Positions 27,227 through 35,396 are shown, numbered from the stretch's first letter. The stretch is DNA of 64,000 nt from Clostridiales bacterium (GCA_015056015.1 SVHD01000004.1:44313-108312); one strand, 5' to 3'. Notes: generated from the letters alone by a model not told the origin. Program-made: numbers and translations.

Positions 27227-27538
27227 GGTGTTGCCTCCTTAAAATAATTTATCGATTTCCCCCTTGTCGGAGGATAACGAACGATGGAATTCAGGCTTTA
27301 CATATATATTAAATAAAGCCTTGCCTTTTTCCTGCTTTGAAATCTCATTTTTTTCTGAACGAAATATTTCAAAGAACCAGGAATTGGGGAATATTTCGAC
27401 ATTTTTCCTTCACGATTCTGCAGAAAAAATGCCAGATTGAAAAGGTTTACTCAAGGATTGTACTGCAAAAGGGAATATGTTATAATGCGTAATCATACCA
27501 ATTCCCTTGTATTATTTTCTCAAACAGAGGTGAATTCT
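27227..27538. other. Divergent control region between importer operon and AraC gene
   Basis: 312 bp without a gene. It holds the rightward promoter at 27458-27486, an inverted repeat AGGCTTTA/TAAAGCCT (27293-27321) near the importer gene, and a second CTTTGAAAT/ATTTCAAAG (27335-27374). AATATTTC occurs twice (27363 and 27390). I could not settle a leftward promoter. Confidence 0.5.
27458..27486 (+). promoter_or_regulatory. Promoter of the AraC gene next to the Lpl importer
   Basis: TTGTAC, 17 bp, TATAAT. The -10 box overlaps an in-frame ATG, so that codon cannot be the translation start. Confidence 0.7.
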
Positions 27539-28357
27539 GTGCCGTTTGATTTTTACCGCGAGCTGACCGGCCAGGATGTGACGCTGTCAGAACTTTGGGC
27601 CCATAGCACCGGCGGATCCTGGAAAATCAAGAATCGCCGCAATACGCTTTTATATTGCCATCAGAAAGGCATGCGCCGCTATTTCCAGAATGACGAATGC
27701 GTTCTTACGGTGCATCCCAAGGATGTGATCATCGCGCCGGTGGGCTGCAGCTATTCCAGCAAAGCCGATATCGATGACGTGGGAAATTATTCCGGCCAGT
27801 GCGTGGAATTTTGCCTGCGGGACAGCATGGGCATTGATCTTTTGCTCGGGGACAGGCCCTATATCGTGGCCCGGGACCGCAACGGCTATTACAGCGAGCG
27901 GATCAACGCCATCCAGCGGATGCTGCTGCAGGGCGGGCTGGGAAGGCTTGCCGCCAAGGCGGAATTATATCAGCTTCTGCATGCCATTGCCCTGGAGCAG
28001 CAGGCCCTGCTGATCAATCCTGCCCAGAAAGCATTGCTGCCCGCCATTCAGTATATGGAAAGCCATCTGAATGAAAGCGTATCCATCGATCTGCTGGCGG
28101 AAATCTGCTTTATGAGCCGAAGCACCTTCTATCGCCGCTTTCAGGCGGAATACGGCATGCCGCCCGTAGCCTGGCATTTGAAGCTGCGCCTGGAAAAAAG
28201 CGCGGAGCTTTTACGCTGGGGGGATGCAACGGTGGAGCAGGTGGCAGAAATCATGGGCTTTTATGACGCCGCATATTTCAGCCGGGCCTTTTATCGGCAG
28301 ATGGGCCTTCATGCCGGGGAGCTGCGCCGCACGGATGCGGCGCAGAATTCCCCATAA
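27539..28357 (+). CDS. AraC-family regulator A (of sugar region)
   Basis: A 272-residue regulator with an N-terminal cupin-like sensor and a C-terminal double HTH (LLAEICFMSRSTFYRRFQ; VAEIMGFYDAAYFSRAF). I choose the GTG preceded by AGAGGTGAATTCT because upstream in-frame Met codons lie in or before the -10 box. It closely resembles regulator B about 3 kb away in both domains, so the two are likely duplicates. It is divergent from the LplABC-type importer and convergent with a Gfo/Idh gene; control of the importer is the simplest inference. Confidence 0.88.
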   Translation: MPFDFYRELTGQDVTLSELWAHSTGGSWKIKNRRNTLLYCHQKGMRRYFQNDECVLTVHPKDVIIAPVGCSYSSKADIDDVGNYSGQCVEFCLRDSMGIDLLLGDRPYIVARDRNGYYSERINAIQRMLLQGGLGRLAAKAELYQLLHAIALEQQALLINPAQKALLPAIQYMESHLNESVSIDLLAEICFMSRSTFYRRFQAEYGMPPVAWHLKLRLEKSAELLRWGDATVEQVAEIMGFYDAAYFSRAFYRQMGLHAGELRRTDAAQNSP

Positions 28358-28365
28358 CAGGGTGA

Positions 28366-29208
28366 TTACACCTCAATCCACTGATCCATATCCTTCATGG
28401 CCTTATGACCCGCAGTGAGCATGGCCAGGGCGTCCAGGGTATTTTCCGGGGGCACGGGGGCCACGCCGGTCTGGAAGAAGGAAAGAATGCCCCGCACCAG
28501 ACGAATGAAGAAATCGCTTCCCACCATCTGATGCTTGCAGGTGGTCTTATCCGCCACAGAAAGCTGGAAGGGAAGGCTGTTCATCTGGCACATCTGGCCC
28601 ATTCTGCCTTCGCCGAAATCGAATACCAGGGTGCGGCCGCCGTCATTGCCCAGGGCCTTTACTTTCTTGGCCCGGCCCATGACGGTCTGCATCATTTCAA
28701 TCTGATGGATGGCGTAGATCTGGAAATTATTGGGCCCGCAGGTGAGGCACCATTCCGCCTTCAGGCCATTGCCCGCCCGATAATCATCAAAAGCGGCGTC
28801 AAAGCGCAGGGCGGAGGAAGAGAACAGGGGCGTGCCCGTTTCCAGGGAAAGATTGAAAATCCTGCGGCCTTCCTCTTCGCTGGGGGCGAAGATTTTATCC
28901 ATATAAACGGGCTTTCCGGCGCGCAGGGCCTTTTCGGCCATTTCGTAATGCTTTTCCGGGAAGCTGGGGGCCAGAATCATCACGCCGTCGCAATTGGCGA
29001 TCAATTCATCCATGGAAGAAGCCAGGGGCACATTCTGCTTCCTGCTCCATTCCTCATTGCTCATGCCATCTTCCTTATCGCAGTAAGCATAGGCCATTTT
29101 CACTTCCATAGAAAGGCCCTGACGGGCAATTTCTTCCCGAAGCATGGCAGGATAATTCTGGGCATGCCATTCATCCAGATAATAATCGATCAAACCGATA
29201 CGGAACAT
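28366..29208 (-). CDS. Gfo/Idh/MocA-family oxidoreductase, short form
   Basis: A 280-residue protein with the two-domain Gfo/Idh/MocA layout but shorter than usual (about 330-390). The N-terminal Rossmann part begins FRIGLIDYYLDEWHAQNY, so the usual GxGxxG is not intact; the family's EKP motif is replaced by KPVYMDKIFAP. It may therefore bind NAD(P) weakly, or act as a substrate-binding partner of the neighbouring enzyme. It lies 42 bp after a full-length Gfo/Idh gene on the same strand. RBS AAGGAGG. Confidence 0.75.
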   Translation of the reverse strand: MFRIGLIDYYLDEWHAQNYPAMLREEIARQGLSMEVKMAYAYCDKEDGMSNEEWSRKQNVPLASSMDELIANCDGVMILAPSFPEKHYEMAEKALRAGKPVYMDKIFAPSEEEGRRIFNLSLETGTPLFSSSALRFDAAFDDYRAGNGLKAEWCLTCGPNNFQIYAIHQIEMMQTVMGRAKKVKALGNDGGRTLVFDFGEGRMGQMCQMNSLPFQLSVADKTTCKHQMVGSDFFIRLVRGILSFFQTGVAPVPPENTLDALAMLTAGHKAMKDMDQWIEV

Positions 29209-29250
29209 AGCGATTTTCCTCCTTGGAATACTTTCCTTCCGTGGAAGGGA

Positions 29251-30312
29251 TTACACATCCTTTTCCACTTCCGCGATGGTGACCCAGCGGCCTTCCTTCA
29301 CGGAACGATAGGCGGCGTCCAGGGCGGCCTGGCTCTTATAGGCGTCCACCAGGGTGGCTTCGGTGCCATCCAGGTTCTGGTTCTTTACCAGGTTGATGAA
29401 CTTATGGGACTGCACGGCCTTATAGGAAGCATCGGGGATCAGCTGGATCACTTCGCCCTTATTGGTCTGCACTTCCAGGGTTTCGCCATGGCGGTTTACA
29501 TATTCCATGCGGCCCTTTTCGCCGTAAACTTCGATCTGCACCCAGTTATCAATATGTTCGCAGGTACGGGAAATCTGGAAGGTGGCGTTGACGTCATTAT
29601 CCATCTTGGCCAGCACATTGCACCAGTCCCAGGTGGTTACGGGCAGAATTTCGTCGCTGTCCAGGGCCTGGCGTTCCTTGACGAAAATGCCGGCGTCGGC
29701 GCTGACGGAAACGAATTCATGGCCCAGGAAATTGGCGATGGAGAACATATGGGAGGAAAGATCGCCCATAACGCCGGAAGCGGACTGCTTTTCATCAAAG
29801 CGCCATTCCAGACGGCGGCCTTCCCACATGCCGCTGTTGCGGATGCAGCGGACATAGATATGATAGATCTTGCCCAGCATGCCGGTGGCCAGCTTTTCGC
29901 GCATCATGCGGATATAGGGGAAATAATGCCAGGAGAAGCAAACATGGCCGGGCAGATTCTTTTCCGCCGCCGCATCGCAGACCTTTTTCACTTCTTTATA
30001 GGTCATGCCCATGGGCTTTTCCACGCTGAAGGGCAGATCGTATTTCACCGCATCGGTGGCGATGGGGCAATGCATGTTATCGGGGGTGGCGATATCCACC
30101 ACGTCAACCAGGCCGCTCTTCATCATATCTTCATGATGCAGGAAACGGTTTTCTTCGGGAATATTCAGCTTTTCGCCCACTTTTTTCAGGGTTTCGGGAT
30201 TGATATCGCAGATAGCCACGATTTCACAATCATCGCAGGTGAGATAGCCGGGGATATGGGCGCCATTCATGATGCCGCCAACGCCGATGAGACCCAAACG
30301 AAGCTTGGACAT
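29251..30312 (-). CDS. Gfo/Idh/MocA-family NAD(P)-dependent oxidoreductase
   Basis: A 353-residue sugar or inositol dehydrogenase-type enzyme. Rossmann motif GLIGVGGIMNGAH at the N-terminus and the family's cofactor/catalytic motif VEKPMGMTYKEV around residue 100. Substrate unknown; such enzymes oxidise aldoses, inositols or convert uronic-acid derivatives. ATG after GGAGGAATTGTAT. First gene of a two-gene operon, divergent from AraC regulator B. Confidence 0.9.
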   Translation of the reverse strand: MSKLRLGLIGVGGIMNGAHIPGYLTCDDCEIVAICDINPETLKKVGEKLNIPEENRFLHHEDMMKSGLVDVVDIATPDNMHCPIATDAVKYDLPFSVEKPMGMTYKEVKKVCDAAAEKNLPGHVCFSWHYFPYIRMMREKLATGMLGKIYHIYVRCIRNSGMWEGRRLEWRFDEKQSASGVMGDLSSHMFSIANFLGHEFVSVSADAGIFVKERQALDSDEILPVTTWDWCNVLAKMDNDVNATFQISRTCEHIDNWVQIEVYGEKGRMEYVNRHGETLEVQTNKGEVIQLIPDASYKAVQSHKFINLVKNQNLDGTEATLVDAYKSQAALDAAYRSVKEGRWVTIAEVEKDV

Positions 30313-30369
30313 ATACAATTCCTCCAAATAAGATGATTTTTTTCCATGTTAAATTGTTTACCATTGTTA

Positions 30370-30398
30370 TTGTACCTTTTTCTCCCTCGTGTTATAAT
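30370..30398 (+). promoter_or_regulatory. Promoter of AraC regulator B
   Basis: TTGTAC, 17 bp, TATAAT: both boxes and the spacing are identical to those of regulator A. Confidence 0.7.
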
Positions 30399-30452
30399 AG
30401 ATCATCCTCTCATTATTTTTGTATGATTGTCCCATTTTCAGGAGGAATCCCC

Positions 30453-31283
30453 ATGCTGGAACAGACGATCCATCTTCTGGCGGATGACGCCAGTTTATCC
30501 GGCATTCACGCCGCTGCGCAGATATGGAAATACCAGGAGGAATGGATTTCCTGGGATCGGCAGGAAAACCTGCTGTTTCTCAATTATGAAGGCAGCCGGG
30601 ATTATTATTTGGCAGATGGCACGGTGATGCATGTGCAGCCCGGGGATCTGCTGCTGATGCCCACCGGCTGCTCCTACCGCACTTACAGCGCCAGCCCGGA
30701 AGGCTCCAAGGGGTATTCGGTTTTATTCAATGCCCGGAATCGCGCGGGGGAAGAAATCTGCCTGGATACCCATCCCCGGCTGGCTGGCAGGGATCATAAC
30801 GGCTTTTATGAAGAAAAAATGCGGCAGCTGGTGGAATGGTATCTGCAGGGGGGCTTTTCCACGCTGCGTGCCAAATCCCTCTTGTATGAAATTCTCTATG
30901 CCATTTCCACCGATCTTTCCCTGATTCAGGATAATCCCAAAAAGCGCTCTCTGATTCAGGCTGTGCGCTATATGGAAAATAATTTGCAGAAAACCTGCTC
31001 CATTGAGCAATTGGCCGAAATCTGCTTCATGAGCCGCAGCACCTTCCATCGCCTTTTCCAGCAGGAATTCGGGGATTCACCCCTGAATTATCATATGACC
31101 ATGCGCATCAAAAAAAGCCAGGAGCTTTTGCAGAGCGGATTATATACGGTGGAAAAGGTGGCGGAAATCATGGGCTTTTGCGATACGGGATATTTCAGCC
31201 GCATGTTTCATAAAATCACCGGCCAATATGCCGGCAAATGCCGCCCGGCCCTCCGCCGTCCCCCCACATCCGATGAGCCCTGA
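30453..31283 (+). CDS. AraC-family regulator B (of sugar region)
   Basis: A 276-residue regulator, sister of regulator A. Sensor motif LLLMPTGCSYRTYS parallels VIIAPVGCSYSSKA in A; the HTHs are LAEICFMSRSTFHRLFQ and VAEIMGFCDTGYFSRMF. ATG after CAGGAGGAATCCCC; upstream frame is rejected because it precedes the promoter. Divergent from the two-gene Gfo/Idh operon, its likely target. Confidence 0.9.
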   Translation: MLEQTIHLLADDASLSGIHAAAQIWKYQEEWISWDRQENLLFLNYEGSRDYYLADGTVMHVQPGDLLLMPTGCSYRTYSASPEGSKGYSVLFNARNRAGEEICLDTHPRLAGRDHNGFYEEKMRQLVEWYLQGGFSTLRAKSLLYEILYAISTDLSLIQDNPKKRSLIQAVRYMENNLQKTCSIEQLAEICFMSRSTFHRLFQQEFGDSPLNYHMTMRIKKSQELLQSGLYTVEKVAEIMGFCDTGYFSRMFHKITGQYAGKCRPALRRPPTSDEP

Positions 31284-31286
31284 CAC

Positions 31287-31323
31287 AAAAAGCGGAAAGC
31301 GTCTTTCGACGTTTTCCGCTTTT
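31287..31323. terminator. Bidirectional intrinsic terminator
   Basis: AAAAGCGGAAA and TTTTCCGCTTTT with inner CGTC/GACG pairing, between convergent genes. Confidence 0.85.
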
Positions 31324-31341
31324 GCTTTGCATGTCCGGCAA

Positions 31342-32097
31342 TTATTCTCTTACCCCATCCACAAAATAGAAGGGATCAATTTTCATGGTTTCGCAGGCCT
31401 TTGCCCAGGCCGCGCCGGCATCCAGCAAATCGCAATCCGCCTGGCCGATTTTTCCCCGTTTCCATTCTTTTTCATCCAGAAGCGGCCCCAGCCGATCATA
31501 GCGCTGCAGATAATGCAGGCCGTTCATCCGGAAGCAATGACGATGGACGAAAATCTCATGCCGCCGTCCCGCTTCATCAATTACCGTGAAGGGGGATTTT
31601 TCTTTCTGCAGCACATAAGGCGCACCGGCGGCCTCCTCCGCCCCGTGCATCATGGTATGGGGACGAATGGAGCAGCCCAGGAACAGGGTTTTCCCGCCCG
31701 TTTTTGCAAGACGGCGGAAGGGAGAATGTTCGCCAATGGGCGTATCATCCTTCAGCTGTCCTTCCGTTATTTCCCGGGCCAGATATCCCCAGGCGGCGCA
31801 GGAATGGGTGGGCGAAAGACTGCGGCAAACGCCGGGCAGCTGCCTGAAATATTCCGGCATCGCGCCTACGCAGGAGGGCGTATTCTTTACATCAAATACA
31901 GGGTTTTCCCGGGTCACCGCAGCATAGCTCAGCGTGGGCAGAATCAGCGTGCCCCTCTCCCCCAGCACATCCTTAAGCGCCCGGAAAAAGCCATCCATGC
32001 CGCCTTCCACCGGGCCCAACGCCCGGAAGGACGCATGCATCAGCAGCGTATCGCCCTTTTCAATGCCCAAAGCGGCAAATTCATCCCGCAGCGCCAT
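31342..32097 (-). CDS. AAC(3)-fold N-acetyltransferase
   Basis: A 251-residue member of the aminoglycoside 3-N-acetyltransferase (Antibiotic_NAT) family. Visible are the N-terminal GDTLLMHASFRALG, GTLILPTLSY and the catalytic His in SPTHSCAAWG. Chromosomal homologues such as YokD are often not resistance enzymes. It is translated 20 bp after a Gfo/Idh dehydrogenase (RBS AGGAGGAAACGGCC), so acetylation of an amino sugar or a similar metabolite is more plausible than drug resistance, though unproven. Confidence 0.85.
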   Translation of the reverse strand: MALRDEFAALGIEKGDTLLMHASFRALGPVEGGMDGFFRALKDVLGERGTLILPTLSYAAVTRENPVFDVKNTPSCVGAMPEYFRQLPGVCRSLSPTHSCAAWGYLAREITEGQLKDDTPIGEHSPFRRLAKTGGKTLFLGCSIRPHTMMHGAEEAAGAPYVLQKEKSPFTVIDEAGRRHEIFVHRHCFRMNGLHYLQRYDRLGPLLDEKEWKRGKIGQADCDLLDAGAAWAKACETMKIDPFYFVDGVRE

Positions 32098-32117
32098 GGC
32101 CGTTTCCTCCTGTAAAA

Positions 32118-33173
32118 TCAGAAGCCTTCGGGAATATGGATCACCTTGTTTTCCGCGCCGGACTTAAAAGCCAGATCAATTACCTTCATCACCCGGACTG
32201 CCTGGGCGGGGGTAACGGGCAATTCGCCCTTGCCATCCAGGGCGTCATTCAGCATGCGATAATAGGTTTCCTTGTCGGGGGTCACATCGGGCAGGGGCAG
32301 ATGGGTGATGGTATTTTCCCCGCGGGGCTGCAGCGTCTTGGAGGGGCCCATGAGGGACGCGGTCTGGATTTCATCCTCCCAGGTGACTTCCTTGCCGTTG
32401 CTGATGATGATTTCGCCCTTGCAATCCCAATAGGGAATCAGGGCCGTGCCTTCCTTGCCGCATACATACCAGCGGGGCAGCATCAGGAAATTGCAGGTGC
32501 CGATTTCCATCAGGGTAGAAAGACCGTCGTCAAAATTCAGGGTCAGGCGGATATTATCATCCACTTCATTCTGGCTCAGATACTGGAATTCCGCAAAGAC
32601 GGAAATGATCTTGGCGTCGGTGAGCTGCAGCAGCTGGTCGATCAGATGCACGCCCCAGTCATAAAGCATGCCGCCGCCATAGGCCTTGCGGCGCCGCCAG
32701 GTATCGGCAATGCCGCGGGCGCCCTGTACGCGGGATTCAATGCGGAAGGGCTTGCCCAGCACCCGGGATTCCAGGATATTCTTTACAATCAGGTAATCCT
32801 TATCCCAACGGCGATTCTGATGCACGGTCATTTTAACGCCCTTTTTCTGGGCCGCCGCCTGCATCTGGGCCAGCTCATCCCCATTCAGCGCCACAGGCTT
32901 TTCGCAGATCACATTCTTGCCCGCTTCAATAGCGGCCAGAACATTATCCAGATGGCCGTTATTGGGAACAGCCACCAGGATGGTATCAATTTCGGGCATG
33001 GAAAGCAATTCTTCCCGGGAAGCGCAGGCGACCAGACCATCCTGCTTGGCCAGTTCCATCCGGACGGGATCAATATCGTACGCCGCCGCAAAGCGAATGG
33101 AAGCGGGATGCAATAAATCCCGGGCATGGGCGCGGCCCATCCCGCCGTAACCGATAATACCGATCTGATGCAT
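32118..33173 (-). CDS. Gfo/Idh/MocA-family NAD(P)-dependent oxidoreductase
   Basis: A 351-residue enzyme with N-terminal GIIGYGGMGRAHARDLL and CEKPVALNGDEL, both diagnostic. The C-terminal domain carries YDWGVHLIDQLL, with the catalytic-type Asp and His. The start is the ATG after GGAGGAATCATC; the short upstream frame is not used. It forms an operon with the AAC(3)-fold gene. The promoter has direct repeats with a 21-bp period upstream of -35, suggesting AraC-type activation. Confidence 0.92.
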   Translation of the reverse strand: MHQIGIIGYGGMGRAHARDLLHPASIRFAAAYDIDPVRMELAKQDGLVACASREELLSMPEIDTILVAVPNNGHLDNVLAAIEAGKNVICEKPVALNGDELAQMQAAAQKKGVKMTVHQNRRWDKDYLIVKNILESRVLGKPFRIESRVQGARGIADTWRRRKAYGGGMLYDWGVHLIDQLLQLTDAKIISVFAEFQYLSQNEVDDNIRLTLNFDDGLSTLMEIGTCNFLMLPRWYVCGKEGTALIPYWDCKGEIIISNGKEVTWEDEIQTASLMGPSKTLQPRGENTITHLPLPDVTPDKETYYRMLNDALDGKGELPVTPAQAVRVMKVIDLAFKSGAENKVIHIPEGF

Positions 33174-33278
33174 GATGATTCCTCCTGCCATTGATCTATA
33201 TTTGCAGAGATGCCCATGGTGATTTTCCTGCCCCAGGGGCAGGCGTCTTCACCGGGGCGATTCAATATTGCCATCCCT

Positions 33279-33307
33279 ATTATATACTGAAACCGAAAAA
33301 ATGCAAA
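33279..33307 (-). promoter_or_regulatory. Promoter of the Gfo/Idh-AAC(3) operon
   Basis: TTTGCA, 17 bp, TATAAT on the minus strand. Confidence 0.6.
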
Positions 33308-33363
33308 TGAAGAATCGTATCAACACCTTGTACAATCGTGTCAGATACAGAAAAAATGCAAAT
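33295..33363. repeat. 14-bp direct repeat flanking the activator boxes
   Basis: GAAAAAATGCAAAT occurs at 33295-33308 (covering the -35 box) and again, identical, at 33350-33363. Confidence 0.7.
33313..33343 (-). promoter_or_regulatory. Direct-repeat activator site of the Gfo/Idh-AAC(3) operon
   Basis: AATCGTATCA and AATCGTGTCA (9 of 10 identical), 21 bp apart, ending 6 bp upstream of the -35 box. Confidence 0.5.
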
Positions 33364-33367
33364 AGAA

Positions 33368-33459
33368 AAGCGCCGGGAGAAAGGATTCATCCCCCGGCGC
33401 TTCCTTGCCATTCAGCGGCCCGGCGCCATATAAAACGTCCCGGCATAACAGCCGGGACG
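33368..33459 (-). terminator. Tandem terminators of the Dabb gene
   Basis: The first met by leftward transcription is CGTCCCGGC/GCCGGGACG (33436-33459) followed by TTTTAT. The second is AAGCGCCGGG/CCCGGCGCTT (33368-33402) followed by TTC. Confidence 0.7.
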
Positions 33460-33481
33460 ATGGAAACATATTCTCCTGCAA

Positions 33482-33784
33482 TCAGCATTCAAAATCCAGG
33501 CATACGCGATTCTTGAAGAAGGGACGCACCTTGCCAATCGCCACCGCCAGATGCTCGGGATGATTGGCATAGACCTTCAGGGCCTCTTCGCTTTCCAGCA
33601 CGGAATAGAGCATCAAATCCGCATTGGAAGTGGGCAGGCCTTCAATCTGCACCTGCATTTCCAGCAAGCCGGGCACCTTGCCAACCAGGGCCTCCAGGCC
33701 TTCCTTCATTTCCAGCATCGCTGCGCGCTTTTCTTCTGCCGTCAGTTCATCCTTCAATTGAAAGAGAATGATATGCTTAACCAT
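33482..33784 (-). CDS. Dabb-family (stress-responsive alpha/beta barrel) protein
   Basis: A 100-residue single-domain protein of the Dabb family, ferredoxin-like dimeric barrels. Family features are the N-terminal MVKHIILFQLKDE with the conserved His, and YANHPEHLAV near the C-terminus. In sugar-catabolism regions such proteins often sit beside dehydrogenases; the reaction is unknown. It has a consensus promoter and two terminators, so it is probably monocistronic. Confidence 0.9.
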   Translation of the reverse strand: MVKHIILFQLKDELTAEEKRAAMLEMKEGLEALVGKVPGLLEMQVQIEGLPTSNADLMLYSVLESEEALKVYANHPEHLAVAIGKVRPFFKNRVCLDFEC

Positions 33785-33819
33785 ATTTCACTTCTGCCTT
33801 TCCTTTTATTTTCCATTTT

Positions 33820-33848
33820 ATGATACCGCACCCCGCCCCGCAAGTCAA
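33820..33848 (-). promoter_or_regulatory. Promoter of the Dabb gene
   Basis: TTGACT, 17 bp (very GC-rich), TATCAT on the minus strand. Confidence 0.6.
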
Positions 33849-34019
33849 GAGCAAAGTAAACACCCCCTGCCAGGGAAGAAGGAACATGCCCTCACCGCCC
33901 GGAAAGATGATAAAATACTGTATCTTTTCAGCGATTTATGATATTTTCCTGTATTTTTCTTTATTCCCTCCGGTGCTACAATAGGCACGGACGGAAACGC
34001 CGGTACAGAAAAAGAAGCG

Positions 34020-34781
34020 TTATGCCTGGCTGCTGCTCTTGATCATCACCCGATATTCCTTGGGCGACATCTGGTGATATTGCTTGAAATAATTGCTGAA
34101 ATAGTATTCATTGCCAAAGCCGCAGTCCCGGGCGATTTTCTTCACCTGCAGATCCGTTTCCGCCAGCATCATTTTGGCCTTTTTCATCCGTATGGCAGTA
34201 AGGTATTCCTGAGGGGTCATGCCAATGGTCTGCTTGAAGCGTCGGGCAAACTGTACATAGGACAGAAAATGCTTTTGTGCCAGCCCGGATAAATCCACCT
34301 TATGATGCAATTGGGCATTGATATATTCCACCGCATCCGCCACGGCAGGATCCTGCTGCAGGGAATCTTCCAGATTTCGGATATTTTCCAGGCGATACTG
34401 GGTGATCAGATCAAGAAACAGCGCCCGTTTGCACTCAAAATGATCCAGGTAAATATCCCGATCGGCAACGCGGAGCAATTCCAATGTGGAACGGATACGA
34501 TCCTTATCCCGGAAAACCACCTTGCCCTGATCAAAGAGGCTGCTGTCTGCCCGATACCGGCAAAGATAAAAAGCGGCGGGCTCCAGAATATGACGCTGAT
34601 AAACCCGGCCTTTTTTGAAATTGACGGCGTCCAGGGGCCCCACCGTCTTCATACCGGTTCCATCGTCAAATTCAAAGCTGCCGCTTTCCACCAGGGCCAG
34701 AATATCATCTTCGCCCACGTATCTTTCCTGCTGAAATTTCGTCCTTTCCACCTTGAGGCAGACCAGCAAATGAAAATCCAT
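34020..34781 (-). CDS. AraC-family regulator C
   Basis: A 253-residue regulator with a cupin-like N-terminus (DAVNFKKGRVYQRHILEP) and a C-terminal double HTH (GLAQKHFLSYVQFARRFKQTI; ARDCGFGNEYYFSNYFKQYH). I place the start at the ATG after GGGAGAAACGG; Met codons further upstream lie at or before the expected transcription start. It is divergent from a small gene of unknown function. No operator was recognised. Confidence 0.9.
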   Translation of the reverse strand: MDFHLLVCLKVERTKFQQERYVGEDDILALVESGSFEFDDGTGMKTVGPLDAVNFKKGRVYQRHILEPAAFYLCRYRADSSLFDQGKVVFRDKDRIRSTLELLRVADRDIYLDHFECKRALFLDLITQYRLENIRNLEDSLQQDPAVADAVEYINAQLHHKVDLSGLAQKHFLSYVQFARRFKQTIGMTPQEYLTAIRMKKAKMMLAETDLQVKKIARDCGFGNEYYFSNYFKQYHQMSPKEYRVMIKSSSQA

Positions 34782-34817
34782 CCCGTTTCTCCCGTTATGA
34801 TAAAATAATGTAAGCTC

Positions 34818-34846
34818 ATTATAAATCAAGAAAAATCATCTGTCAA
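34818..34846 (-). promoter_or_regulatory. Consensus promoter of AraC regulator C
   Basis: TTGACA, 17 bp, TATAAT on the minus strand: a perfect match to sigma-A consensus. Confidence 0.8.
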
Positions 34847-34877
34847 TTCTTTCGGCAGAATGGGAGGCTGAGCATAA

Positions 34878-35348
34878 ATGCGCACCATCGAAAATGAATA
34901 CTTTTCCTTTTCTTTCGATGAAAAAGGGCTGGTATACGCCATCCGGGATGTGCCCGATAATCGGGAATTCTGCCATGGGCCTGCCGAAATATTCCGCATG
35001 CACTGTCAGGGCGCAGATCAGCCCTGTCTGCTCGCCTCTGCCCTGCAGGATATGCCCCAGATTATTGTCACCAATTCGGTCATCACCATTTTTTATCCGT
35101 TTCTGAAGCTGGATAACGATGTTTTGGATATCAAGCTGATGATTATGCTGGCCTTAAAGCAGGATCAGCTGATCGCCCTGATTCAACTGGAAAACAACAG
35201 CAATTATTTGATCACCGGCCTTTTCCCCATGATTCCTGCCAATCCGGCAGCGGATCATCCGCCCCTCAATATTCTCGGCAATCGGACGCTGGAAGCCGGA
35301 AAAAGCTATCAATCCCCGCCCCTGCCCTATCCGTTTGAGAATCAATAA
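34878..35348 (+). CDS. Unknown protein resembling an isolated glycosidase N-terminal domain
   Basis: A 156-residue protein, not recognised with certainty. The opening MRTIENEYFSFSFDEKGLV is like the beta-sandwich domain that begins many Clostridia glycoside hydrolases, but no catalytic barrel follows; the stop codon is followed directly by a terminator. It could be the remnant of a larger enzyme or a stand-alone sugar-binding domain. No signal peptide. A good RBS (GGGAGGCTGAGCATAA) argues it is translated. It is divergent from AraC regulator C. Confidence 0.5.
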   Translation: MRTIENEYFSFSFDEKGLVYAIRDVPDNREFCHGPAEIFRMHCQGADQPCLLASALQDMPQIIVTNSVITIFYPFLKLDNDVLDIKLMIMLALKQDQLIALIQLENNSNYLITGLFPMIPANPAADHPPLNILGNRTLEAGKSYQSPPLPYPFENQ

Positions 35349-35363
35349 GGCCTTTACCGGATC

Positions 35364-35396
35364 AAAAAAGCCCCCGTTCTTCACGGAGGCTTTTTT
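35364..35396. terminator. Bidirectional intrinsic terminator
   Basis: AAAAAAGCC-CCGT and ACGG-GGCTTTTTT around TTCTTC, between convergent genes. Confidence 0.9.

Larger units (their letters stand above)
33174..33481. other. Intergenic region with promoter, repeats and two terminators
   Basis: 308 bp without a gene. From left: an untranslated leader of about 100 bp, the leftward promoter (33279-33307), activator-type repeats, a second copy of a 14-bp box, and two terminators of the Dabb gene. Confidence 0.6.

Noticed and set aside
27437..27538. N-terminal extension of AraC regulator A
   Set aside because: It would start upstream of or inside the -10 box of the gene's own promoter.
31342..32097. 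Antibiotic resistance gene on a mobile element
   Set aside because: There is no transposase, integrase, or repeat boundary nearby, base composition matches the neighbours, and the gene is in a metabolic operon.
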